Notes: a model not told the origin generated them from the letters alone. Positions 26,323-41,019 are shown, numbered from the stretch's first letter. The stretch is DNA of 64,000 nt from Phototrophicus methaneseepsis (GCF_015500095.1 NZ_CP062983.1:3968001-4032000), one strand, 5' to 3'. A program made the numbers and translations.

Positions 26323-27222
26323 TTGGGTATTTTTAAACGCGGTTTATCGCGCACGCGACAGTCACTTGTTGGCCGCATCTCGCAGATGCTTGGCAATACG
26401 GAGATTGACGAAGATACATGGGACGATCTTGAGGCATCATTTATTCAGGCCGATCTCGGGCTAGAAACAACCGAAACAGTCCTGGATTACCTCAAAGAGA
26501 CAACAGCGCGCGAAGGTATCACCCGAACAAACCAACTTGATAAGGTGCTTAAAGAATCCCTTTATGCCCTATTAGACCCCCCACCGCCGTTAAATATCAC
26601 CGGGCGTGATTTATCCATCATCCTGATCGTCGGCGTCAACGGCTCCGGCAAGACAACATCTATTGCAAAGCTAGCGAACCGCTTTAAAAAAGAAGGTCGT
26701 AACGTCATGCTGGCGGCTGGCGATACCTTCCGCGCTGCTGCCATTGAGCAGCTCCAGACCTGGGGAGAACGTGCAGGCGTGCCTGTCATCGCCAACAAGC
26801 CAGGTTCTGACCCTGGTGCGGTCGTCTATGATGCCATCCAGGCAGCCCAGGCCCGTAATGCAGATTTGCTCATTATCGATACCGCAGGCCGTTTACACAA
26901 CAATTACAACCTGATGCGCGAACTGGAAAAAATCCGCAATGTCATCAGCAAAGCGGTGCCAGATGCCCCCCATGAAGTGCTGCTGGTGCTGGATGGCACG
27001 ACAGGGCAAAATGCGCTCAAACAAGGGCAAAAGTTCGCAGAAGCAACAAACGTCACAGGCCTCATCATTACGAAGCTAGACGGGACCGCACGCGGCGGCA
27101 TGATCTTCTCTGTCTTTACAGAGGTCGGTGCGCCGGTGCAGTTCATTGGCCTGGGCGAAGGCATTGACGACCTAGTACGCTTCGATGTGAAGCAATTCGT
27201 AGACGGCTTGTTCGAGTTTTAA
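26323..27222 (+). CDS. ftsY: signal recognition particle receptor
   Basis: 299 residues, NG core without a long acidic A domain. GTPase motifs: [15 protein letters not shown] (G1), DTFRAAA (G2), DTAGRLHN (G3), [10 protein letters not shown] (G4). FtsY docks the SRP-ribosome complex at the membrane. TTG start with GGGGAG about nine bases upstream. The stop TAA shares an A with the ATG of the next gene (TAATG), so the two are coupled. Confidence 0.96.
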   Translation: MGIFKRGLSRTRQSLVGRISQMLGNTEIDEDTWDDLEASFIQADLGLETTETVLDYLKETTAREGITRTNQLDKVLKESLYALLDPPPPLNITGRDLSIILIVGVNGSGKTTSIAKLANRFKKEGRNVMLAAGDTFRAAAIEQLQTWGERAGVPVIANKPGSDPGAVVYDAIQAAQARNADLLIIDTAGRLHNNYNLMRELEKIRNVISKAVPDAPHEVLLVLDGTTGQNALKQGQKFAEATNVTGLIITKLDGTARGGMIFSVFTEVGAPVQFIGLGEGIDDLVRFDVKQFVDGLFEF

Positions 27223-28022
27223 TGCCTTATACACCCATCACCAGCACCCAGAATAACAAAGTCAAGCTCGCTGTAAAGCTGCGTGGCAAGCGAGGGCGCG
27301 ACCAGGAAAGCCGTTTCCTCGTCGATTATCATCGAGATATGGAGCGCGCCCTCCATCATGGCTATCAGCTTGATTTCGCCCTGTACTGCGAAGCCCTTGC
27401 CAGTGAGGATGATAATGTGTTGGTGACGGCCCTGCCGAATCATCGCGTCTACGAAGTGCCGGAAAGCGTGATGCAAAAGGCAGCCTACCGCCAAAATCCT
27501 GGCGGCATTCTCGGCGTGATGCATCAAAAAGCCGTGCCACACATTCAGCAGATGACAGCCCATGACAAGCCACTCCTTGGCTTAGTGAATTTGCAAAAGC
27601 CTGGGAATATCGGCGCGCTGTTGCGCACAGCCGATGCAACTGGCTTTACCACCCTGCTGATAGATACCACGCTGGATTTATATAATCCGAACATCATCCG
27701 CAGCAGCACGGGAACTTGCTTCCTGGATACGATCTATCACGCGACAACCCAGGAAGCAATTGACTTTTTTAGGCAAAATGCGTATCGTGTGATCTCAGCG
27801 CATTTGGATGGCACAACGTCCCTTTTCGATACCATCTTAACCGGGCGCAGCGCCATCATTCTTGGCACAGAAGATATTGGACTGGATGCAATATGGGTCA
27901 GCCATTGTGACACCCTCGTAAAAATCCCCATGATTGGGCACATTGCAGATTCTCTCAATGTGTCTGTGTCGGGTGCTGTATTCATGTACGAGGCCCTACG
28001 TCAACGCCTCGCGACCACCTGA
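27222..28022 (+). CDS. TrmH/SpoU-family RNA 2'-O-methyltransferase
   Basis: 266 residues. An N-terminal RNA-binding substrate domain (RFLVDYHRDMERALHHGY) is followed by the SPOUT knot motifs: NLQKPGNIGALLRTADATG, ILGTEDIGLD, and IPMIGHIADSLNVSVSGAVFMYEA. These enzymes methylate 2'-OH of rRNA or tRNA nucleotides with SAM; the exact target cannot be told. ATG overlaps the ftsY stop; prfB begins 61 bases downstream. Confidence 0.92.
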   Translation: MPYTPITSTQNNKVKLAVKLRGKRGRDQESRFLVDYHRDMERALHHGYQLDFALYCEALASEDDNVLVTALPNHRVYEVPESVMQKAAYRQNPGGILGVMHQKAVPHIQQMTAHDKPLLGLVNLQKPGNIGALLRTADATGFTTLLIDTTLDLYNPNIIRSSTGTCFLDTIYHATTQEAIDFFRQNAYRVISAHLDGTTSLFDTILTGRSAIILGTEDIGLDAIWVSHCDTLVKIPMIGHIADSLNVSVSGAVFMYEALRQRLATT

Positions 28023-28083
28023 CGACCGCATCTATGAATCACACGCAATAGCTATTCACAACGATAGACGAGGACAAAGCCAC

Positions 28084-29178
28084 ATGGACGGTTTAATAAC
28101 GCGCCTGATTGAAATGCGCGATGAGATTAACAATCTGATGAGCCGCCTGAAGATTGACGAGAAAGCCGCGCAAATCAGCGATATTGAATCACAGGCCAGC
28201 GCCCCAACCTTCTGGGATGACCCTGAAGCTGCTCAGCAGCTCATGCAGAAGATGTCCCGGCTAAAAGCACAGGTTGAACGCTGGCAGAAGATGCACCAGC
28301 GCGCAAGCGATGCGCTTGAACTGGCTGAGCTGGGCGACGATATGCTCGATGAGCTGACAGTTGAGACAGACGCCCTGGCGGCTGAACTCGATAAGATGTC
28401 GCTGCAAGCCATGCTCAGCGGTGAATACGATGACGAAGATGCCATTCTATCGATCCACGCAGGAGCGGGTGGCGTTGATGCGCAGGACTGGGCAGAGATA
28501 CTGGAGCGTATGTATCTGCGTTGGATGGAACAAAGCGGCTATAAAGCGGAAGTCATCGAGCGCAGTGTAGGCGATGAAGCAGGCGTGAAGAGCGTCACGA
28601 TTGCCGTCAAGGGCGATTACGCTTACGGCTACTTACAGAGTGAACAGGGCGTGCACCGCTTGGTGCGCATCAGCCCGTTTGATTCCAACGCTCGCCGTCA
28701 TACGTCATTTGCCAAGGTCGAACTATGGCCTGATATCGCGGAAGAGATCGACATTGAAATCAAAGAAACGGATATTCGCGTCGATGTATTCCGCAGCAGC
28801 GGCCCCGGAGGCCAGAGCGTGAACACAACTGATTCCGCTGTGCGCATCACCCACCTACCAACGGGCCTCGTCGTCAGCTCCCAAAACCAGAAGAGCCAGC
28901 ACCAGAACAAAGACCGTGCCCTACAGGTGCTAAAAGCCCGCCTCTTTGACCTGGAACGTCAAAAGCAGCAGCAAGAGCTGGCAGCACTGAAAGGCGAAAA
29001 TGTCGATGCTGGATGGGGCAATCAGATCCGTTCATATGTGATGCACCCTTACCAGATGGTCAAAGATCATCGCACAAATCACGAAACAGGCCAGGTCAAC
29101 GCCGTATTGGATGGCCGCCTGGATGAATTCATGGAAGCTTATTTGCGTAGTAAAATCGTCTCAACAACCAATGAATAG
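28084..29178 (+). CDS. prfB: peptide chain release factor 2
   Basis: 364 residues from ATG 28084 (GAGGA upstream). Decodes UGA and UAA: the anticodon-like tripeptide SPF is in RISPFDSNARR and the GGQ catalytic loop is in SSGPGGQSVNTTDSA. The frame is continuous through the region where many prfB genes have an in-frame UGA and a +1 frameshift, so the autoregulatory frameshift is absent. It is likely co-transcribed with ftsY and the TrmH gene. Confidence 0.96.
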   Translation: MDGLITRLIEMRDEINNLMSRLKIDEKAAQISDIESQASAPTFWDDPEAAQQLMQKMSRLKAQVERWQKMHQRASDALELAELGDDMLDELTVETDALAAELDKMSLQAMLSGEYDDEDAILSIHAGAGGVDAQDWAEILERMYLRWMEQSGYKAEVIERSVGDEAGVKSVTIAVKGDYAYGYLQSEQGVHRLVRISPFDSNARRHTSFAKVELWPDIAEEIDIEIKETDIRVDVFRSSGPGGQSVNTTDSAVRITHLPTGLVVSSQNQKSQHQNKDRALQVLKARLFDLERQKQQQELAALKGENVDAGWGNQIRSYVMHPYQMVKDHRTNHETGQVNAVLDGRLDEFMEAYLRSKIVSTTNE

Positions 29179-29272
29179 CTAAATACGGAGATGCTTTCAT
29201 TTGACATTCATCAGAAATGTCGTTACCATAGCGATACAATCTCCAACCTACCCTATCCTCCCTGACAAAATC

Positions 29273-29301
29273 TTGACAGAGAACGTCCGGGTGGATATAA
29301 T
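29273..29301 (+). promoter_or_regulatory. consensus sigma-70 promoter of rpoC
   Basis: TTGACA (29273-29278), exactly 17 bases, TATAAT (29296-29301): both hexamers perfect. It directs a leader of about 200 bases to rpoC. A weaker upstream pair TTGACA/TACCAT sits at about 29201-29230. Confidence 0.9.
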
Positions 29302-29352
29302 TGTGTTCCTATGAGAATTTTCTCTTTCCGCAATTCATCTTTACCGTGACGG

Positions 29353-29388
29353 CGTCAAATACAGAAGTCGTATTTGGCGTTGTTTTTG
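29353..29388 (+). promoter_or_regulatory. hairpin plus T-tract in the rpoC leader, attenuator-like
   Basis: CGTCAAATAC (29353-29362) pairs with GTATTTGGCG (29370-29379; one G-U pair) over loop AGAAGTC, followed at once by TTGTTTTTG (29380-29388). It looks like an intrinsic terminator placed between the rpoC promoter and its start, so it could set rpoC expression by premature termination. Confidence 0.6.
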
Positions 29389-29508
29389 TCGTTATGTTGC
29401 GCCTGTGTGTTATTTCAACCATCTCATCATGGATGGCTTACCAACATAGAGGTGCCAGCATCCTGTGTACCCACAAAAAACAGCAGCTAGCTCAGAGGAG
29501 GATGCGCC

Positions 29509-34080
<4,572 letters not shown>

Positions 34081-34105
34081 GCCTTACGGCTTCAGTGCTA
34101 CATAC

Positions 34106-34137
34106 AAAAAAGCGGTGCCAAATGGCACCGCTTTTTT
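34106..34137. terminator. bidirectional terminator between rpoC and a convergent gene
   Basis: AGCGGTGCC (34111-34119), loop AAAT, GGCACCGCT (34124-34132), flanked by A5 on one side and T5 on the other. It can terminate rpoC on the plus strand and the lipoprotein gene on the minus strand. Confidence 0.95.
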
Positions 34138-34173
34138 ATTGTCTAATCTCGGTCTATGACCAGATGGATTATC

Positions 34174-35712
34174 CTACTGGGGACGGGACACAAGCGCGTT
34201 ATACAATGGACGGATAGGCACGCCCGGTATAAACAGGCTGTACGCTGATAATTCGACACGATTTTCAATCAGCACGTCATTGGCAAAGTTCATATTCCAC
34301 AGAATCATCGGGCCGAGTTCTTCGCGTTCCTGGCCGATTTCAAAGGCGCGGATAGCATACTCAGCCTGCTCTAGGGCGGTATTCTGCCCCATCCATTCAT
34401 AAGGTGGCGGGTCGGGCAAGCCATCCCATGTCGGCCAGCCAAACTCGGTCGCCCACATCGTCAGGTCACCATGCCCATTCTGCTGCATGATTTCGTGCAA
34501 GTCCTCAACATTATCCAAGAAGAAGAACTGTGGCTGATCGTCGAAGCCAGCACCAGAATTGGTACAGCAATTCACATCCGGCGGATTATTCCAGCTAAAC
34601 GGATGGATACCGATGTTGATATCCGAATAATTGCCCAGGCCAGCCGCATACATCTGCTGCAAATAATCACGATCCGGGATCGTCTCCCCCGGCACAATGC
34701 CCGTCGGGGCTAAGCCAGCCGTGATAATTTCGATATTCGGTGAATAGGCACGGATAGCATCATACGCGGGCCCAAATAGCTGCATATAGCCTGCCCCGCT
34801 GAATTCCAGCCCACCACGCCATTCGCGTGCGAGATTCGGCTCATTCCAGATTTCAATGGCATCTATAGATTCCCCCATCTCTTGCAGCAGCAGGGAGATG
34901 AAGTTAGCATAATTCTGCGGGTCACTGGGGGCGCCATCTTCGTCAAAGTTCACACCATCAGGCCTGGCCCAGCCAGGGGCCTTTGCAATGCTCAAAATCG
35001 TCTTAAAATCGTTGCGCTTAAGCCGCTCAATGTAGAGCTCCAAGCGGCGGAAAGTCACACCCGGCTCACCCGTTGGGGCTTCTGGCTGTACGAAGCTCCA
35101 ATCAACCTGAATCTTCACCCAGGTGACGTTCATCGGCTTAACCCATTGTACCCACTGGTACCATTCATCCTCGGTGACGTTCCAATCAAGCTGGACGCCC
35201 ATGTCGCGGCCATCAAGATAAGGCACATCGAAGGGCAATGTCGCGACAGCCTCTTCCGTTGGGATGGTTGCCTGCGGCTCCGGCGTAAAAGTCGGACGCG
35301 GTGTACTCGTTGGAGGCAAAGTATAAGATTCGTCGATAATCGCCCCGCTCAGCCCAGTTTCACCTGGCCTTGTAGGCAAAGGCGTTGCCGAAACAACAGG
35401 TCCCTCACCATCCGGCTGGCTGCTGGTCGTCGTCGGCAAGCTTTCCGACGTCGGCATATTTTCAGTCGTTGCCAGGGCTGTCGGCGTTGCCTGATTTGCC
35501 AGTGTGGATTGCATATCAAGCGTCGCCTGGCTGGCTGCTGTCGCTTGACTAGCAGAGGTAGCCTCAATAATCGCCCCGATTGTAGCATCGGGTGTGCCTA
35601 AGTCTGGCTGAGGCGTCCGCGTGATATAAATGAGAACCGGCTCTTGTGGCGTACAAGCTGCCACCAAGAGTAAGAACAATATGGGTAGGATTCTCGGTAG
35701 GATTCGACGCAT
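34174..35712 (-). CDS. secreted lipoprotein with glycoside hydrolase-like TIM barrel
   Basis: 512 residues. Lipoprotein signal peptide with LVAAC lipobox, then a Thr/Ser/Pro/Gln-rich linker (about 40-170), then a clan GH-A-like barrel. The acid/base Glu is in IEIWNEPN and the nucleophile Glu is in MWATEFGWPTW, the strand 4 and strand 7 positions. The domain suggests a beta-glycosidase acting on surface polysaccharide, but family and substrate cannot be assigned. It is the only carbohydrate-active-looking enzyme in the window. Confidence 0.85.
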   Translation of the reverse strand: MRRILPRILPILFLLLVAACTPQEPVLIYITRTPQPDLGTPDATIGAIIEATSASQATAASQATLDMQSTLANQATPTALATTENMPTSESLPTTTSSQPDGEGPVVSATPLPTRPGETGLSGAIIDESYTLPPTSTPRPTFTPEPQATIPTEEAVATLPFDVPYLDGRDMGVQLDWNVTEDEWYQWVQWVKPMNVTWVKIQVDWSFVQPEAPTGEPGVTFRRLELYIERLKRNDFKTILSIAKAPGWARPDGVNFDEDGAPSDPQNYANFISLLLQEMGESIDAIEIWNEPNLAREWRGGLEFSGAGYMQLFGPAYDAIRAYSPNIEIITAGLAPTGIVPGETIPDRDYLQQMYAAGLGNYSDINIGIHPFSWNNPPDVNCCTNSGAGFDDQPQFFFLDNVEDLHEIMQQNGHGDLTMWATEFGWPTWDGLPDPPPYEWMGQNTALEQAEYAIRAFEIGQEREELGPMILWNMNFANDVLIENRVELSAYSLFIPGVPIRPLYNALVSRPQ

Positions 35713-35806
35713 CTTACTCGCTAGCTACTATGGTAAGTACGCGCGCATACTACCATAGCGCACACGGACTTTCTATGTAGATTGCCATAATCAGCTCGGA
35801 AGTAGG

Positions 35807-35835
35807 GTGATAGTTGGCTAGTTTTATGATAAAAT
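35807..35835 (+). promoter_or_regulatory. weak promoter candidate for gyrA
   Basis: GTGATA (35807-35812), 17-base spacer, TAAAAT (35830-35835); 4/6 and 5/6 matches, 166 bases before the start of the topoisomerase gene. Confidence 0.35.
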
Positions 35836-35919
35836 AGAACTGATGTTTTATGTTTGCGTGTAGCCAGTGACTCTTATACAATCAAAGTCAGCCTTCTTAT
35901 GAAAGCTTTTTTGCAGAGG

Positions 35920-35942
35920 CTCTCTGACACAGAGAGTTTCTT
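35920..35942 (+). promoter_or_regulatory. hairpin with T-rich tail in the gyrA leader
   Basis: CTCTCTG (35920-35926), loop ACA, CAGAGAG (35930-35936), followed by TTTCTT. Resembles a weak terminator or attenuator 60 bases before the start codon. Confidence 0.4.
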
Positions 35943-36001
35943 GCCGCAGCACGAACCCAAAAGATAAACAATCGTCATTTTTGCGATCTTGAGGAACAGC
36001 C

Positions 36002-38461
36002 ATGACAGTGGGTGATATTCAACCTGTAAATATTGAGCAGGAAATGCGCAATGCCTATCTCGATTACGCCATGAGCGTTATCGTCAGCCGCGCCCTGCCA
36101 GATGCACGAGATGGCTTAAAGCCGGTGCATCGTCGCATTCTCTATGCGATGCATGATATGGGCCTGCGTCCGTCGACAGCCCATAAAAAGAGCGCCCGTA
36201 TTGTGGGTGAGGTACTCGGTAAGTACCATCCGCATGGTGACAGTGCGGTCTATGATGCTATGGTACGCTTGGCGCAGGATTTTTCCATGCGCTATATGCT
36301 CGTCGATGGTCAGGGGAACTTCGGCAGTATTGATGGCGATGGCGCAGCAGCCATGCGTTATACAGAAGCGCGTATAGCAAACCTAGGGTCAGAACTCCTG
36401 ATTGACATTGAAAAAGATACGGTCGACTTCACGGAGAACTTCGACGGGAGCCTCACAGAGCCATCTGTCCTACCTGCAAATTTGCCGAATTTGCTGATTA
36501 ATGGGGCTTCTGGTATCGCTGTCGGCATGTCGACAAGCATCCCGCCCCATAATATGGGCGAAGTTGTCGATGCTCTGGTGTATATGCTCAGCCATTGGCA
36601 GCATATTGACGACATCACAATAGATGATTTGATGCAGTTCATCAAAGGGCCGGACTTCCCAACAGGTGGCGTCATTTATGGGCACCAGGAAACCGAAGAC
36701 GAAGAAAACCCCCTGCTGCAAGCCTATGCCACAGGGCGAGGCAAGATTACCGTCCGCGCCAAGGTCCATATTGAAGACATGGGCCGTGGTAAGCAGCGTA
36801 TTATCGTCAGCGAACTGCCCTATCAGACCAACAAGACCACCCTGATTGAACGTATTGCGACGCTCGTCACCAGCAACAAACTCGAAGGTCTCTCTGATCT
36901 ACGCGACGAAAGCGACCGACAGAACCCGGTGCGTCTGGTCATCGAGTTACAACGCGGTGTAGAAGCAACAGACGTTTTACATAACCTCTTTAAGCTGACG
37001 CCACTGCAAGAGACATTCAGCATTATCATGCTGGCCTTAGTGGAAAATCAGCCGCGTTTGCTGACGCTCAAACAGGCATTGCGTGTTTACCTGGAGCACC
37101 GCATCGAGATTGTACGCCGCCGTAGTGAATACGACCTGGCACGTGCAAAAGAACGCGCTCATATCCTGGAAGGGTTGCTGACAGCGCTCTCAAACTTGGA
37201 TGAAGTGGTTGCTATCATTCGGAAATCGCGCAATGTGGATACAGCCCGCACAAACCTCATCAAGGCCCTCTCAATCAGCGAGATCCAGGCCCAGGCGATT
37301 CTGGACATGCCACTGCGCCGTCTGGCGGCGTTGGAACGCAAGAAAATCGAAGAGGAACACAAAGAGAAGATCAAGCTGATTAACTACCTGGAAGGCTTGC
37401 TAAAAGACCCAAAGAAGGTCCGTATCCTCATTGCAGAAGAACTGACGACGATCAAAGCAGAATATAACGACCCACGCCGCACCATCATCGCCAACCAGAC
37501 AGCGGCAAAAGTCAGCGCTAGCGACTTCCTGATGCCGGAAGAAGCCACCTGGATTACGTTGACAGTCGATGGCAAGCTGGGCCGCCTCTATAGTGATGAG
37601 CCGCCGAAAGTGACGGCTAGCGACAAAAATCCGCCTCGCTTCATTGTGGAGAGCACGACAGCGCAAACGCTCTATCTCGTCACAACCAAGGGTGATTGTG
37701 CGACAGTGCCTGTGCAACAACTGCCACAAATCAATGCGCCAGAGGACGGTAATTCGTTCTACGATCTATCCACATTGACTTCTAGCGATGAGGTCGCGGT
37801 GGCTATTGCCCTGCCCGCCAATATGAGCAGCGGCTACCTCTTCTTTGCGACAGAACAGGCGCAAGTCAAGCGTGTACGGGTCGAAGATTTGCCGGGTGTC
37901 TCCGCAAAGACATTTACGATAATGAAAGTCGCGGATGATGATAAGCTCATCACAGGGTTTGTCACTATGGGCGAAGATAGTGTCTTGCTCACAACTGCGC
38001 AGGCACAAACCATCCGCTTTAGCGAAGATGACGTCCGGCCAACAGGCTTACCTGCTGGCGGTATGCGCGGTATTAAGCTGCTCGGTCAGCGCGATAAGCT
38101 CGTCGGGGCCAGCCGCGCCGTAGAAGGCCAATATGTATGGGTCATCACAGATGATGGCATCGCCAAAATTTCCCATATCGACGAATACCCCGTCCAGGGC
38201 CGTGCAGGCAGTGGTGTCATCACCATGCGCATGGAAAAAACCAGTATGGGGCTTGCCGCTGCCACGATTGGCCGCCAGGATGATAATATCATCGCCCTGA
38301 CGAATAAGAACAAGCCGCTGTATATGCGCGTTGGGCGTGCCCCCCAGATCAAGCGCGGACGTACTGGCGGCGAAAGCGTCATCGCCTTGCGCAATGGCGA
38401 AGAAGTCATCGGCGTTGTGAATTATCAGAGCAAAATCACAGCACCCGATACCGATGCCTAA
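36002..38461 (+). CDS. gyrA: type IIA DNA topoisomerase subunit A (gyrase A-like)
   Basis: 819 residues, GAGGA eight bases before the ATG. The breakage-reunion domain is complete, with catalytic Y120 in AAMRYTEAR; the quinolone-pocket residues S81 and D85 (in [11 protein letters not shown]) are the wild-type form. The C-terminal beta-pinwheel repeats are present, but a canonical Q-R-R-G-G-R-G GyrA box is not visible; the nearest is VQGRAGSGV in a late blade. It could therefore be a topoisomerase IV A subunit rather than gyrase. No gyrB or parE is adjacent. The stop overlaps the stop of the convergent gene by four bases. Confidence 0.88.
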   Translation: MTVGDIQPVNIEQEMRNAYLDYAMSVIVSRALPDARDGLKPVHRRILYAMHDMGLRPSTAHKKSARIVGEVLGKYHPHGDSAVYDAMVRLAQDFSMRYMLVDGQGNFGSIDGDGAAAMRYTEARIANLGSELLIDIEKDTVDFTENFDGSLTEPSVLPANLPNLLINGASGIAVGMSTSIPPHNMGEVVDALVYMLSHWQHIDDITIDDLMQFIKGPDFPTGGVIYGHQETEDEENPLLQAYATGRGKITVRAKVHIEDMGRGKQRIIVSELPYQTNKTTLIERIATLVTSNKLEGLSDLRDESDRQNPVRLVIELQRGVEATDVLHNLFKLTPLQETFSIIMLALVENQPRLLTLKQALRVYLEHRIEIVRRRSEYDLARAKERAHILEGLLTALSNLDEVVAIIRKSRNVDTARTNLIKALSISEIQAQAILDMPLRRLAALERKKIEEEHKEKIKLINYLEGLLKDPKKVRILIAEELTTIKAEYNDPRRTIIANQTAAKVSASDFLMPEEATWITLTVDGKLGRLYSDEPPKVTASDKNPPRFIVESTTAQTLYLVTTKGDCATVPVQQLPQINAPEDGNSFYDLSTLTSSDEVAVAIALPANMSSGYLFFATEQAQVKRVRVEDLPGVSAKTFTIMKVADDDKLITGFVTMGEDSVLLTTAQAQTIRFSEDDVRPTGLPAGGMRGIKLLGQRDKLVGASRAVEGQYVWVITDDGIAKISHIDEYPVQGRAGSGVITMRMEKTSMGLAAATIGRQDDNIIALTNKNKPLYMRVGRAPQIKRGRTGGESVIALRNGEEVIGVVNYQSKITAPDTDA

Positions 38462-39552
38462 CGGCCCGCAAGGGCCATCAGTTCAGCATCATATTGTGGA
38501 GCCATCATCGCCCAGTCATACTGGGCGATATGCTTTTTCAGTGCAATGGTGTCGACTTCCGGCTTTTCAGTCAGATGATAACGAAGCAGATTGACCAAAC
38601 GATCCCCATCATATAAGCAGTTTTGATGCCATGCCTGCGGCACCAGGTGCGGATAGTTAAGGCGGTTCGGCAGGATGGGTATACAACCACAATACATTGC
38701 CTCCGCAACGGCAATGCCGAAGAAATCCTGATAAGCCGCGCTAATGATATAATCCGCCTGCCACAACAAACGGGCATAATCGCTAAAATCCTCTAGATAG
38801 CCGAAGTGCACGAAACGATCACCTAGCCGCGCCTGAGCCGCATCAAATTCCGGCGCAGATTGGCGTACATTCTCACCCACGATTGCCACACGGAAATCAA
38901 AGTTTTCATCTGCTAACTGCACAATTGCTTCCAGGAAAAGCTGCGGATTCTTGTCCGGTTCCCAACGATGATTCCACAAAATAAGCGGTGAAGACTGTTC
39001 CTGCTGCGGGGGCACCTGATAAGCGTCTAATCGCCGCAAATCTAATCCTAATGGCAATACAGCGGCCTTCTCTCGCAGCGCCTCAACAGATGACAGTTCG
39101 TTAAAATCGCCAAAATGCTTGAGCATACGCGGCAGCTCATCAAAGAACCGTTCTAGATGAAAAGCGCTGTTGAAATAGACGATGTCAGCGGCCATGGCAC
39201 TCACATAATTGATGAAGCCATAGCGCCATCCATGACCCTGCCGCTTATTCAGTGGATAAGTGAGCTGATTTTCGTGGAAGTAGAGAGCAATCGGGGTTTG
39301 GTGAGTCTGCTTAAGGGTAAGAGCGCGGAACGTCGATAAATCGAACATGTCCGTTGCTAAGATCACATCAGGCTGATAAGGCAATGTCTGGTAGAGCCGT
39401 GAAATCGTCACGGCTCCACCCTGCATACGCCACTTCCAGAACTGCCCTGGCATAGAGAGCAAGTCTATATCGAGATTGCTATTACTGATCAGGCCATCCG
39501 CCCAGGCTTTATGGCTGCCCGTGTAATAAGGCTCTATGAGCAGGACACGCAT
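38458..39552 (-). CDS. QTMAN-like tRNA-queuosine alpha-mannosyltransferase (DUF3524/GT-B)
   Basis: 364 residues from ATG 39552; the longer frame upstream (to 39729) overlaps the neighbouring regulator and is unlikely. The N-terminal half matches the DUF3524 pattern: [57 protein letters not shown]. The C-terminal half is a glycosyltransferase group 1 domain ([50 protein letters not shown]). The animal homologue adds mannose to queuosine in tRNA-Asp. The same activity here is inferred; it needs queuosine, whose synthesis genes are not in the window. Confidence 0.85.
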   Translation of the reverse strand: MRVLLIEPYYTGSHKAWADGLISNSNLDIDLLSMPGQFWKWRMQGGAVTISRLYQTLPYQPDVILATDMFDLSTFRALTLKQTHQTPIALYFHENQLTYPLNKRQGHGWRYGFINYVSAMAADIVYFNSAFHLERFFDELPRMLKHFGDFNELSSVEALREKAAVLPLGLDLRRLDAYQVPPQQEQSSPLILWNHRWEPDKNPQLFLEAIVQLADENFDFRVAIVGENVRQSAPEFDAAQARLGDRFVHFGYLEDFSDYARLLWQADYIISAAYQDFFGIAVAEAMYCGCIPILPNRLNYPHLVPQAWHQNCLYDGDRLVNLLRYHLTEKPEVDTIALKKHIAQYDWAMMAPQYDAELMALAGR

Positions 39553-39571
39553 GGATGTGCCATTAATTGGC

Positions 39572-40813
39572 TTAATCCGTGGGCTTGTTTTCGTCCGCCC
39601 TGCTAGCTGCACCTTCTGTTCCATCATCGTCTTCGGGTTCGTCTTGCTGTGATCCATCGAGCATGGCTGCCGCTTCGTCAGCAAGCTCACGCAGGGCACG
39701 CCCTGGTGGAATCCCATAGCGCTCAACAAGCCGCTTCTCTACGAGATTATAAGCACTCAGCGCATCAGCAGGCATACCTATCTCCAAGTATAGCTCCATG
39801 ATACGCATGATGACATCTTCACGAGCATCGTTCATAGAAAGCGCACGCGCACATAAGCCCAAAGCGGCATTTAACTGCCCTGCTTTGCGTTTGCTATCCG
39901 CCAAATCAATCAGCAAGTCACTCAGGGCATATTCTAACTGCTGCCGCCGTTCCACAATCCAGGCTTCATCCGCCGTATGCAAGAAGCGATTATGTACCAG
40001 TTGGACAGCCTGCTCTAATAAGGCGATCTTTCTATCGCCTTCTGCCACATTAGCATCCTGCACCAACTGTGTAAAATGCATCACATCGTAATAAACATCG
40101 ACATCCGGCGAAATGCGATAAAATCCATTGTTATACTTATAGATGTCAACATCATAGAGTATCTTGCGGACTTTACGCTTTGTCACATGGAAGACGTTGG
40201 TCGCTTCCTTATTCGTGAAGCCGGGCCAGAATGTGTCAAAAATATCCTGGCGCTTTACCATGCCTTTGTCAACTAAATAGAAGAATAGATTGTACGGCAG
40301 TGCCCCGCCCCAATCCTCCACAGATCGGCCATCAACCAGAACACGCCCCCCATTAAACGCATGAACAATAATCTGATGCCTTGAAGCAGATAATTCGTTA
40401 TGGCGCACATGATTGACACTGGGGAGGATCTGAGCAATAGGCTCCAGGTTAGCATCATGCAACACATCATAAGGCAACCGCCTTCCAAATAAAACAAAGC
40501 GGCCCAGAGTATTTAACTCCTGCAGGCCTGCTTTTAAAAAATGGACCAAGTCACTTTGTACAACAGAATCAATATGATCCAGCAAGATAAAGCGTATTGA
40601 TTGCAAATCTGGCAAGTGACCGTTATAGAACTCTTGAATTGCTGATGATAAGGATGTCCCTAACTCATCCAAAACACTACAGTCAAGATAAATAACGTCT
40701 TCACCGATATCCAGAAAGTTATTCAGTAACAACCTAGCATGCGTAAAATAGGGGTCTATCGCGACAATGCGACATCCCGGGTCAATTTCCCCCATCATGT
40801 TTTCTGTCTCCAT
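39572..40813 (-). CDS. BTAD/SARP-like regulatory protein
   Basis: 413 residues. The C-terminal part (about 215-390) is a winged-helix followed by a BTAD helical repeat domain: FWPGFTNKEATNVFHVTKRKVRKIL and RALSMNDAREDVIMRIMELYLEIGMPADALSAY with VEKRLVERYGIPPG. The N-terminal 150 residues resemble the Rossmann-like core of STAND ATPases (FILLDHIDSV) but show no P-loop. An acidic tail ends the protein. It probably binds DNA and responds to an unknown signal. It lies 19 bases upstream of the QTMAN-like gene, forming a likely operon. Confidence 0.82.
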   Translation of the reverse strand: METENMMGEIDPGCRIVAIDPYFTHARLLLNNFLDIGEDVIYLDCSVLDELGTSLSSAIQEFYNGHLPDLQSIRFILLDHIDSVVQSDLVHFLKAGLQELNTLGRFVLFGRRLPYDVLHDANLEPIAQILPSVNHVRHNELSASRHQIIVHAFNGGRVLVDGRSVEDWGGALPYNLFFYLVDKGMVKRQDIFDTFWPGFTNKEATNVFHVTKRKVRKILYDVDIYKYNNGFYRISPDVDVYYDVMHFTQLVQDANVAEGDRKIALLEQAVQLVHNRFLHTADEAWIVERRQQLEYALSDLLIDLADSKRKAGQLNAALGLCARALSMNDAREDVIMRIMELYLEIGMPADALSAYNLVEKRLVERYGIPPGRALRELADEAAAMLDGSQQDEPEDDDGTEGAASRADENKPTD

Positions 40814-40999
40814 CGGCTACAATCAAGCCGATTGTAGCCTGGTTGTAGATAGGCTAGTCGCCCAACTGCACTATGCGGTTGAGATTTTATTAGCATAAAA
40901 CTAAACTAATTTACTAAATACTTACAATTTCTGCCACTAATAAAACTGACGTATATCAGAATATCTCCGTATATTGCTCCAGCTTAACACTAAGTAAGC

Positions 41000-41019
41000 A
41001 AAAAAACCCTACGAGGGGT
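41000..41019 (-). terminator. short terminator after rel
   Basis: On the minus strand CCCCT (41014-41018) and AGGG (41007-41010) flank a CGT loop and are followed by a T7-like run (41000-41006). The stem is short, so termination may be partial. Confidence 0.45.

Larger units (their letters stand above)
29179..29508 (+). other. rpoC leader region
   Basis: 330 bases without a gene. It contains the consensus promoter at 29273-29301, the leader hairpin at 29353-29388 and a strong GAGGAGG ribosome-binding site at 29495-29501 just before the TTG start of rpoC. Confidence 0.8.
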
